Assembly (NCBI RefSeq): GCF_002443255.2
Contig: NW_019211456.1
Location: 14,902,229 to 14,966,228 of the forward strand
Length of the DNA: 64,000 nucleotides
Direction of reading: 5' to 3'
Origin: Varroa destructor
Taxonomy: Eukaryota > Arthropoda > Arachnida > Mesostigmata > Varroidae
In this document: one piece after another, positions 26,601 to 36,900 of the stretch
Position numbering within the stretch: position 1 is the stretch's first letter
Layout of the letters: each line of letters starts with the position of its first letter
Notes under the pieces: model-generated
The model's input: the letters and a program-made list of their open reading frames with translations, nothing else
The model's database searches: none
Told to the model about the DNA's origin: nothing
Program-made: the position numbers and the translations under genes

Positions 26601-29600
26601 CCATATCTAAAAAATGTATTACTTAAAGTTCAGCAAATAAATGCTACAGGACGAATGTGCGGCAAAAGCTTTAACCTGTGTCTTTTGGCATTAATCACTA
26701 CTTTGTCGCCTTATGCATACCTTGTTTGATGCAAAAAGTTAGTTATGATAAAAATATAATATTACACGAAGTATCAGTTGACCAAATCGGCGAGCTTATG
26801 AAAAAAGGTGCCTAGAAGATAGAACCATTTGAAAAGGAAAGCTTGGCCCGCCCGTTGAACAAACTGTACAGGCATTTGACCGTGGAAAAAAATAGTTTTT
26901 CCGCAATACAACCTTCGGAAAATAGCTCTGATGTTGAAACGCACCGTGCTAAAGTATTAGGAACGACAATATCTTCTTTATATTGGGTATGATATCTACA
27001 GTTTAATCATGAAGAGTACGTCATTAAATGTGAATTAGTCACTTGTTACAGAATAAAACACACTTACAATGTCAAATTTAGAAGCTTCTTATCTTCATCA
27101 CCATGCTGTTATTACATAGTTCATTCATTTTGATTCAAGTGAGTGTATCGTAACTGAGCATCCGATTGACTTCATAATTCGCGAAAATATAGATAGGTAT
27201 AATACTAATATAGTTATTTAGATGCATAAATGTCCTATACGGTAATTGTACTATGAACTTCCCTAGGCATTGCTTGCTACGGAAGTAACTCATAGATAGA
27301 AAGTATTATCACGTAACTGCTCAATCAAATAATACTTACAATAAAATTGCAGCGTTAAATAGTTTCGCCAGTGTCCTTCCCAATTGTAAAGTGAACTCCA
27401 TAACACTGGTCGGATGCTCTGTTATACAGTATATTAACTTAGCTAAAAATGAGTAAATTCCGTAACACCAACCTACCGATGAACTTGAGAAGCCTGTACG
27501 TTTGAAAACTTAAAACTCTCAAAATTATCCTAAATTAGTGATATCGGATGATTGACTATGAATTGACTACACGAATGTCTTTTCATTGTATCTCGATGCG
27601 CATCGTGGCAAGGCATATTCTGCGCTAATATGGCGCGCATGTCTATGAGTTTGCTGGCTATTCGTAAATTGTCCTCGCGCGGGCGCTGCAGTAACTTGTT
27701 TGCCTACTTAGGGCAAGGTTTGAACGTAAACATATTTTGATCCTGCAATAAAGACGGCAATAGTAATAGGAAAAAGGAACCGGTATACTCTAAATGCGTT
27801 CTGCTACTCGGTCCCTCCGGATTACTCGTACCAAATGCCCCGTCCTGACAGATCCTTGAAACAATGCCAAAAAGCGGTGCCAAGGCCTGTTGTGGAAGCG
27901 ACAAGTGTGTGTGATCGGCTATGGCGATAGAGCGCTGGTAAACTGATAAAACCTCTAAAAAGCAATTCTGTAGCAGTAACATTAGAACGCAAATTAAAAA
28001 AAAGGCGGCCAGAGACCTTCGGTTTTCGTCACAGGCCTCATGTAAACGTAAAATATATTATGGCTCATCGAGGTTAAACCTTTTACCCGAAACCCTGCAG
28101 CTTGAATTTTTCCACAATATCCTTATTTACATGGCGTGAAATAACTCTCGTGTATACAATATTCGTTACGAGCGATTAGTCAATACCTAACTCTAGGTAA
28201 GTAATCCCATTACTGAACGGGTCACTATTTACTATCGACTTTAGGCCAAAGCAAAGCCAGAAACGCTACAACCCTCGATCTTATAATTTACCCCGCATCA
28301 TTAGTAACAGCCACTGACAATTTCAAATTATCTTTTAAATAGTCAAAATGCACTTATTGAACCCAACGAACAGCAAAACCTATTTTGTATAATTTTTTCC
28401 GTTATTTGGCTCATCATTGAACCGTTGAAAACTAGGTTTGTCAAAATTGCCAAGCCGACCAACCTTATCCAGCCTCTGAAGTTATATACTAAAAAGCAAG
28501 ACGCCGAATAGTTTCCCTAATCCTTGTATGCAAAGTTTCCTGCATCGCAATAGTAATCTACCGCTCTGTCAGCGGCAAACAGATTATAATAAGACACGCC
28601 TACCCCTTTGACAGTCGCTGTAAAACGTTACAAACTCATTGTCGTAGGTTAAATGTGCCTAAGTTATAAGGTCTAGGACAGTGGTTACACTCGTACTAGC
28701 TCTGAATGTTAAATATAATGCTAAATAAATGAACATCTCTACATAATAAAGGTGGGAATTATTTGATCATTAATTTAGTTTGCTTTTGAGAGCATACATT
28801 ACTGAAAGTCGTTATAGATTTCTGCACCGCTTAAACTAGAACCAGTACAAGATCCTGTTACAATATTTTAGCGGTTCGGTTTCAAAGGAAAAAAAAGGCC
28901 AAGCGCTTAAACATGATCTTTCCGTCGGTTTATTGCCTTTTATATGTTCAAAGGCTACTCGCTGCCTGAACGTTACATTATTGTTGCGTTAACACCGTCT
29001 TTTACACCGAGTTCAAGACACCAACACGTTTTGAGGGCAGGATGCTGATAAGCAAAGCACCCAATAATGAAGCCCAAGGAAATTTATCCTGTGCATGTTG
29101 GCTGACTGTCTGGTGGTGTTTTCCAAGGAACTTTGGACCGCTTGAGTAATGCTCAGAGGAATTGTTTACACGCAATCTCCCATATCGAAGCTTGGACATA
29201 CTCGTTTTTTAGTACTCAATGCAGAGAAAGTGCACATAAGTACAAATTCTCATATTCTAATGATTCGTTTAGAATAGTCGGACAGTTTAATAATTACCAT
29301 TGGGTTCCAAATTCCAGCAACTCGTGAAAGACCCTCGAATTGCGTGGAGTGCTTTACCTTATCGAAGTATAGCTAAAAGGTTGGTCCTTTTCTAATCTTC
29401 GACGAACACCAAAAAGGCTTTGTCGTCAAACGTGAAACATAAAATGGTCGTCAATCAGCCTGACACCCTTTTATTAATCGTGTTAACATAACGAGCTATA
29501 CTTGAAACATAGTCTTCGTCTTGGTCTTTATGGATCTTATGTTCCTATATTGAGTTAGATAGACTATGCAAGTGCTATATTGGACAAAGCTTTCCGGGTG

Positions 29601-30785
29601 GATATGTACACTTTGATCTTAACCAAAAGGCCGAGAAGTTGTGTGCTAATAATAGGACAGTAACTATTTGTTCCCATATTAAAATATGTTGTAGTTCTGA
29701 TTCTAAATCGGGCATAGTAACTTGGTTTTGTATAGGAAACGAGCCGTTCGAAATAATGTTTATCGGCACGACTGGATGTCATACTCTCACGCTGTAAACT
29801 CGATATCTACGTGCATATATCGTTCGATCGGGCGTTTAATGTCGATGAGTACGTATTTTACCAGGGAGTATAGTTATTTACTTTATCGATGAAACTTCAA
29901 CGTTGAACTGAATTTATTGAATTCCTTTTATACATTACTAGTCGGATCATATCGTAATACCTACCTGAACGCCATTGCAGTTCGTTATGAACATTGTGCA
30001 TACAATGGATCGTTATAAAGGCACCACCAGAAAGCAGGAACCAGGAGAAATACATTTTATTCTCTCCTATTCCCTGTCAGATTTAAAAATGATGAAATGA
30101 TTTTCTAATGGGGATAACACGAAGCTACTTTTCCATGCAGAAATTTCCTACTGTGCACACACTTGTTTCTCTCATACATTTTTCCATTGTTGCTGACTCT
30201 CAATTTATTTATATTACTGAGCTAATATAAACTCTAAGCCAAGCCATTTTCGGTTAGTTCTGTCCGACTTAATTAGGATTAGGAGGTTCGTATAGGTTCT
30301 TATTCTGTGTTATACACTTATATTACTATAACACGGAATAACAACCTATATATATACATGTTTATGGCTGGACAGAAAAACAATACGATTCAAGCCGTTT
30401 TTCACTTAAATAGGATTCTTCATTTGAGGCCTTCGTAGTTAACAAAAAACCCATGAAAAGCTGGTAAATTACGAACTCAGGGGCACACCACCTTAATGAT
30501 GTCTGGTGTGAAGTGTACGTGACTAGTGTAAAAACATAGCATTGACGCGCACCTAACCACTCTAATTTTACTGGCCTAAAAGTGGACCACTTTACCAGTT
30601 AACGGGAATTAATTTCGAAAACTGCTTTTTAATCTGGCAAATCAACCGGTTTAATCAGGAGATATCCATCGAACGACTTACCGTCCACTCTTAGTAACAA
30701 TCATCTCATTAGTAACTTCACGAAACTTTGTCCATAGTTCGAAATCCAATAAGGAAACATGCGGCGAGGTAATTACTTCTTCCAT
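20313..30785 (-). CDS. T-box transcription factor, Brachyury-like (5 exons)
   Basis: This gene encodes a nuclear DNA-binding transcription factor. Five minus-strand exons (30785-30682, 22292-22183, 22012-21855, 21687-21105, 20662-20313) have consensus GT-AG ends and matching phases, and join into one 434-residue frame. The T-box spans about residues 10-205: [69 protein letters not shown], then [12 protein letters not shown] and [16 protein letters not shown], LNSLHxYEPR and NPFAKAFLD are closest to Brachyury as I know the family, but the protein is divergent: the usual GGGQ before ILNS is absent, and about 20 residues are inserted before the ETQF strand. The C-terminal half is Gln/His-rich, then Ser/Pro-rich, as in T-box activation regions. 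The start ATG is the first after an in-frame TAG. Exact orthology is uncertain. Confidence 0.88.
21105..21687 (-). CDS. T-box gene exon 4
   Basis: The phase-0 acceptor AAATTTCAG is chosen because it alone joins KLTNK...PRY directly to [12 protein letters not shown] in frame, as in Brachyury. The exon finishes the T-box ([15 protein letters not shown]), then encodes a Gln/His-rich tail. Its donor is GAAG|GTTGGT. Confidence 0.88.
21855..22012 (-). CDS. T-box gene exon 3
   Basis: It runs from acceptor CGTACAG to donor TAT|GTAAGC and encodes [10 protein letters not shown], the [13 protein letters not shown] core and KLTNK. The DNA-contacting segment is well kept. Confidence 0.9.
22183..22292 (-). 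CDS. T-box gene exon 2
   Basis: Acceptor CATTCCAG and donor G|GTAAGT bound 110 bases that encode [15 protein letters not shown] and on to NRYKFH. The phase fits both neighbours. This exon is too short to stand out as an open frame on its own. Confidence 0.88.
23540..24320. other. GC-richer block inside the T-box intron
   Basis: Base composition is richer in G and C than the flanks. On the plus strand a frame at about 23563-23838 begins with a Gly/Ala-rich segment and holds [11 protein letters not shown] plus-strand acceptor-like site at about 24225 precedes CAG repeats encoding Gln/His, then a stop. I do not recognise a protein. It could be an antisense gene, an enhancer or an old insertion. 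Confidence 0.25.
29607..29638 (-). pseudogene. Truncated U2 snRNA pseudogene
   Basis: The minus strand reads CTTCTCGGCCTTTTGGTTAA followed by GATCAAAGTGTA. This equals the 5' end of U2 snRNA with one change (GGCTAAG to GGTTAAG). Past that point the U2 branch-site-pairing sequence (GTAGTA...) and the rest are missing. It is therefore a truncated copy, not a working snRNA. Confidence 0.75.
30301..30340. repeat. Imperfect hairpin
   Basis: The 14-base arms at 30301-30314 and 30327-30340 pair with one mismatch (a possible G:U) and a 12-base loop. Function is unknown. Confidence 0.6.
30682..30785 (-). CDS. T-box gene exon 1
   Basis: The exon encodes 34 codons plus two bases, from MEEVIT to ...IVTKSG, and ends at donor CG|GTAAGT. 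An in-frame TAG lies two codons before the ATG. A non-coding upstream exon joined at the acceptor-like CTGTAG is possible. Confidence 0.85.
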
Positions 30786-31559
30786 AATCTACAGTTCCAT
30801 GGATCACTGAAGTACGTTCCAAAAACCTGATCCAACCTACAATTAAATTTTCACCCGAATGTCGCACCTGATTTCTGACCTATAATCGCACGAGAGTTTA
30901 TTCTATCGCTAATGAAGCCTGCTATTCCACATTCACCTTTACATTGTGTCTTTATCACTCCGATCTGTTTTTTAATAATTTCCTAATAAACATATGAATA
31001 CCTTAATCCACGCACAGTGTGTCTTCTGTGTGGTTCGAGTTTGGTCCTTCTTGGTCACCTGTTGGATTGACATTTGTCTTGTGCTAAGTCCTTAATAGGC
31101 TAATTGACGTGACTGCTCTCTTTATAGTCCCACAGAAGTGAGCGATACAGTTAGCAAGCAAACCCCACATCCTGCCACCATTTTTGTTTTCTCCCTTTAT
31201 CTAAAAGGCTTTGTCAAATCTGAGCTATTTTCGGTTACTGATTTCTGCCGTACCAATTAACGTAGACGCCACGCGGCGCTATTTCATCTCCTGCTTCTAT
31301 GAGTTCATCTACAGGTGCACCGAGGAGACACTTGGCTGATGGCGCGTACCTAAGAGTTCATACGTCAGTTGTACAATATCTGAAGGGAGTACCGGAAATT
31401 GCAGACGTCAGTGGTACACAATATACAGTCGGCTCATTAGCTTATCTTTGATAACTGCCTCTGATCACGCTTGCGGAGAGTATATTTGAGTATCACTGCT
31501 GCCCAGGTTTCTTCACTGCGTAAGCGTGTTGCATATATTAACGCGTATAGTAGATAATG

Positions 31560-32400
31560 TGTGTTAGTAGATCTGCGCTTTGTCTCCGTTGTATTAGCGC
31601 GTATGAGTACCTGTCTCCACTTGCCACCAATGGCCTGTAATAGAAGATCCTTAAAGCAGCGAGTCCGCGGTTGCCGCCGCTGCCATGGCGACGAAGTCGA
31701 GGTTCAATTGAAGTGCCAAGCACAACACTATGCCTGCATATAACTGGAGTGAACCAGGCTGAACAAAACCAGCAACAAACCAAATAACAGCGGAACAGCG
31801 CCTTACAGCAAAGAACGAAAAACAGATGAAGAGCGACAGTTCGCTATAGACAAGCAGAAAGACCTCAGCCGCGCTTTCACCGCAACAAGTACAACACGGC
31901 GCGACAATCGGCGGTGATGTTATCGACGGCAACAATCAGCTTCGCTATCTCGCACACTGGTGGGGTGAAAAATAGGACAACATCAACAGAAGCAGCACGT
32001 TTAGCCTCGACGACGACGACGACGACGACGACGACGGCGATGATGACAACGGTGACTATAGCCATAACTAAATCGCGCCGCTTTTCTACCTCGTCGCGGG
32101 CGGGAACGTCAAAAGACAAACCCAACACTAGTACAGCAGCGTCAGCGCTCATCAGGCAAGCGCTAAACCAACCGGGCGCTAGAAAAACTTCGTTCGGCCA
32201 ACCCGCTCGACGTTTCGGCCGCTTCGAGTCGAAAGCGTATGCCGTCCCTTCGCTGGTTGGGACGGCAAACAAAGCTAAAGCTCCGCCCCGTCGGGTAGGG
32301 TCCACTGCCGATAGCGAGTTGATGGGTACAGCGCGGCTGGCGGCTCTCGATGGTACGTGCTGGTAAAGGTACGCGTTTGCAGAGGTATACGTTAGCGACA
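31560..32400 (-). promoter_or_regulatory. GC-rich block, possible T-box promoter or leader
   Basis: It lies 0.8-1.6 kb upstream of the T-box ATG and is clearly richer in CG dinucleotides than its surroundings. It contains a (CGA)n trinucleotide tract at 32008-32040. The exon-1 ATG is preceded by an acceptor-like TAG, so a 5' leader exon could lie here. This is an inference from position and composition only. Confidence 0.25.
32008..32040. repeat. (CGA)n trinucleotide repeat
   Basis: About ten CGA units in a row within the GC-rich block. They give Thr or Val runs in spurious frames. Confidence 0.9.
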
Positions 32401-33758
32401 AGTAGTCGGCCAATTTGTGGACGGGATAGTTTGTTTCTATATACACGCGCACGTATATCACAGAAATGATTCGAACCGCTTTATAGTTACGATGGTTAAC
32501 GCAAAAGGAACGCTTAAAATAGCAACAGGCTGCACGTAAGAGAAGGAATAGTCCAAGAAGTTCATCTTCGTATATTGTATTGTACAAGCTACTAGTCTAA
32601 TGGCAAAAATAGATTGACGAGCGAACAGGTCTCGACGAACGACTACTATACTTCAACTTTACTTCGAGCATTTGGAGCAATTTTTTTTTTCATTTTAGCC
32701 TCGATTCCTGTTTGCAGGACGAACCGTTGTACAATGGAATAGTCGGATCAAAATGCTAAGTACATTGTGTACTGCGTTAACGCCATTCCCAGCGCATCGT
32801 TCTAACTCAGTTCTGGAGCATCGAAGGTTCCGCGGTCGCCTTCTGGGTTGACCCCTTCGTTTATCTACCTCTCACGTTCGCGGCCGTCGCTCTTTATCGA
32901 CTGGCATGCGCTGTATTTACCTTGCGCGTCAAGTAAATCGTGGATATCGTTGTTCTCCGTGTAGACTTTTAGGGTGGGATTCAACTCAAGCGAATGTTCA
33001 GTCCTGTACAAAGAGACCGAATCGCGGTCAACATGTGGTGCATAGCGACAACTCCCATAGTCAGCTTTTCCTCGTCATTGGTAGGCGCGAGGAAAGTTAC
33101 TGAATGAGACATCAGAATCTTGCAGCCACAATAACTATGGCAATAACATCAAAAGTCCTATAAACAAATTTATATGCAGATCAAAATCTAGGGTGGTTGA
33201 TGATACTTCAGACAGGCTGACTCTGTCGGTAGAAAACAAGCAAAGTCTTCAGTAACAGACTATCACTTTAACGTCAAAACACACTCTGCGCTTCAGTGGA
33301 TTTTTTAGACTATTTCACAATCAGCGTAGACAAAAACTACAGAAACAATGTACGTGTTTTAGCGATATCTATCGAGGTATCTTATGTACTTATTGATGCC
33401 GGTAGCTTGGAGATGAGCTTGCTCTTTAGCTAGAAAAAAGAAAAGTACAAGAGAGTTGCTGCACTGCAGAGGTCAAACTAGCCTTACCCTGGTAATCTAC
33501 ATTAATTCAAATCCATGACTACGCCTCGCAGCGGTAGCAAACTATTATAACTTTTCAGTTCTATAGAATTGACCTATTGTGAGCTAGCCGTCCTTAAATT
33601 ATCAAAGAGCGACTAGCAAGTGGACCAAACAAAAAAGTATATCCGTAAACACCCGCAAATTTCAGCATCTGCATCTAATATCAAAAAGCGCACAAAATAT
33701 AAAAGGCGTAATGTGTTACAATTTTATATACAGTAGAAGAAAGATTATACTTTGTATC

Positions 33759-33958
33759 TTAATCTTCAGAGAGCCGCAGCGTCGTTCCGCTAGCATAAAC
33801 TTCTATTTTGTCAACTGTTTCGATATTGTGCTGTGGGCATACTTCCGAACTCAGAACTTCTTTTGGCGTCCCTGGGCCAGCGAACGCGAGGATGAAGCTA
33901 GCGGTGGTATGCGCCCATACAAGATCGCACAACTCCAGCTCGTCGTCATATATAAGAC
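33759..33958 (-). CDS. Tasp1: Taspase 1 last exon
   Basis: It runs from acceptor TCCTTTCAG to the stop TAA at 33759. It encodes ELCDLVWAHTTASFILAF, matching the human LVEFLWSHTTES region, then a C-terminus unlike the human one. It needs a phase-1 donor upstream. Confidence 0.82.
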
Positions 33959-36900
33959 CTGAAAGGACATAGATAAATCGGATGATGTTACGCAATTCGA
34001 CAATTAAATTATCGGGCTGCATAAGCAAAACCTTCGTCAGAATGTACTTCATTTATATCTAATACCTTATTATAATACTAAAACTAAGAAAGAATCCATA
34101 GTTCGAATTATAGCTCATTTGCTTATCTATTGAATTTAATATACACATTAGTTTGACCAACAAATTTCGAAGCAAAGGAGCTAAAATATTCCCAATAAAT
34201 ATGTCATTCCTTATCCACGACCTTTGATATATACGTTTACGCATACGGTTCATATGTTAGATAAAGATACTCGAGTTTTCAGTAATTCTTCAGTTTGTTA
34301 ATGATAAAAATTAGCCAAAACCCCACTTACGTGTACACCGTGAGAAACGCGGAAAAGAACCGCTAACAAAAAAATAATTTATGTCGCATTTAAAATATAA
34401 AGCTGCTATAAAATGAAATTATATAGTATTTCCGAAATCTCCTAGATGTAGATAAGCTCAAATTCTTTAGTTCCCGAGTCTCAGAAATAGACATGTTCTG
34501 TTATATCGTCTACCAGCCTTAGACACAATCGTAAACACTATAACAAATAAACTGAAGTTGCTCTTCTTAGAATTTAGTTGCTATTTTATCTATTTATGAA
34601 TATAGTGCATAGGCATGGTTATATGATTGCACGTAATGGTTTCTCTTTCTTCACAATGTGTCTGTAACAAAATAAACTTCCTTATTCTTTCTTAGTGAAT
34701 TAGGCTGTTACAAACGAATCCGATGGACTTTGGCAATGAACAACTTCTTAAGTAGTTGAGTTAGAATGAAGATTTCTTATTCCTGATTTGTTGAAATACC
34801 CTCCTATTTGTACGTATTTGCCCTAGCGCTCTGGCAGTTTTCTGACAGCTGTACATCTACCATTCGCGTTCACACATGTATTTCCTCTACCTATGGCTTA
34901 TCGAGCTGAATCGATAATGAAGTATGCCGGACCACCATTTGCCATTTTAAGGGTATCGAAAACCCCGTAATTTCATGGGTCGGAAGCACCAGCAGGTCGA
35001 GGCTGACGTTCCTCAATATTTCTTTGCTCAATTTTGTAAGTAATTGAGCCATGGCAGCGAGAGCCGACTCCGTCATTAAGTAATTGTTATACCTGTAGTC
35101 TATGAGTCTCTTGAAGACTTCGAGATAGTGAGCTGTATTCGTTGTTCTTTTATGACGAGTCTCCTACTGTGGCAGATGTCTCCATTGCCCATTACAAATG
35201 CTACCATCATTTTATGTCTAAACCTATTCGGCACTGTCACCGCACACAGGTTCTCTCTAGGATGACGCTACACCACTACCTTGTTTCTGACGATTGAATA
35301 GCGGTTTTTTTGTTGATTAAAACTTTACCAATTATATATGGAGTACATTATACGTATTTCCAACAGAACCCGATTTGACTCACGGATAACCCATTTTTTC
35401 TCAGCTTCTGTATTTCCAATATTTGGGTTAGAATTCTGTAATTGCTACACGCGAAAAGCCCGTTTCAACGGACTTCACAAACTTCAAGCTCTCCTCTTGG
35501 AGAGAATCCTCTCGATTGTGACAATGCTTTCTCATTCTTTGGGTTCTTGCATCTAATCAGTTCCTGGCTAATCTTCAACACTCCAGTCGCCCTCCAGTCA
35601 CCGCCATTGAAACATTTGCACCACTCATGTACCGTGCTTTGGCTTAAAGCCTCTTTGTCTAATATTTTTGATGAATTTCCGGAGCGCTGTGGCCTTCGGA
35701 AGACCTGAGCCCTGAGCGTCAGTTTTCGAGAAAAAAATGTGCTTTTCCGTTCAAACTTGTTTCTCATCAAGTAAGCTCAACCTGTTTACTTACAGAATTC
35801 TAGAAGGTTGGAGTCTTAACCAGTCGAACTTCGTCTGCCGGCGGCACGTAGTTCAAAAATGATTCAATTTCGAGGTCCGCTGGGTTTGCTTGTAATCGCT
35901 TAATGTTTCGTAAAACGATAGCCTTATACCTGAATAATTTAACGCATTCCTTGATTTTAAGTCATATCTACTGATCATCTACTTTTTAAAGTTAGAGAAC
36001 CTCACCAAAACTAGGTATCTTTTATCTGAGCAATAATCGCGTATTGTGTTAGATTATGGAAAATATGATTACGAAAACGTCTTGGCAAACAATGATTGCC
36101 TTCATTTAGGTGAACTTCTGCGTTTTGTAGGCATGAAGTAGGATTCGGTTAAACATCTATTTATCTAAGCAGATTAGGATGTTTTTCATCGTCTGTCTTT
36201 ATAGCAACATTGCGTTAAAACGTGGCTTCAATATACACTAATGTTTACTAGAGGACCTTGAAACGTGTCGGTGATGAAATTATTGTAAAGCTTGAGAATA
36301 ATCGTGCGAATTTTGTAGCAAACTTCGAAGGATCTAAATTTCTCAAAAAAATGATGGGAGACACGATCCTCATAACATGGGTACTGCCGACATCATTTGT
36401 TACGTCTCTAATATTCTTTAATAGTTTCCGGGGAGGAATCAACACAGGCGTTGTCTGTTTTACTGATTATGTGATTAGCAAAGAGATACTAATACGTACC
36501 TATATAAAACTCGTATAATTGTGGATTACGGCGGGCAAATGCTGTCTGAAAATTTAACACAATGCCTTCCTGAGCCACAATAATTCCAAGAAGTGTGATA
36601 CCCCCATTCGGACAATTTATGCTCACTAACACCCACTTAGAAGCAGGTAACACACGCATTACTAGGTTAAATATATTCTTATAGTTTTCTAAAAAAAAGT
36701 TTCACAGGTATGTATTTCTAATGTAGACATTTTCAATATTATCCTAAACTTTTCTAACAACGCGTAATCATTTACGAAAATCTTGAATAGACAGTTAAGG
36801 TTCTACATAGATTACACACTGTATCATCGGATGCATTAAAGCAATCTCTACTGATCATCAAACCCTAACCACAATTGAACAGCTTTGTTGGTCCAATGTA

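Larger units (their letters stand above)
22293..30681 (-). other. First intron of the T-box gene
   Basis: This 8.4-kb intron splits the conserved SGR|RMFP junction. It holds a GC-richer block at about 23.5-24.3 kb with a CAG-repeat, a U2 snRNA 5' fragment at 29607-29638 (minus), AT repeats near 25155-25180, and a 14-bp hairpin at 30301-30340. No second gene is supported inside it. Confidence 0.7.
30786..33758. other. Intergenic region between the T-box gene and Taspase 1
   Basis: No coding gene is supported. The middle part (31.55-32.4 kb) is GC-rich and open in several frames on both strands because AT-rich stops are rare there. The rest is ordinary AT-rich sequence. Confidence 0.5.

Noticed and set aside
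31877..32587. 236-codon minus frame and 150-codon plus frame in the GC-rich block
   Set aside because: Both strands are open because the block is CG-rich and includes (CGA)n. The proteins have low-complexity Val or Thr runs and no domain.
36248..36518. Frames open on both strands at 36.2-36.5 kb
   Set aside because: Neither translation resembles a known protein. A faint Tudor-like look (HVMRIVSP) was too weak to call.
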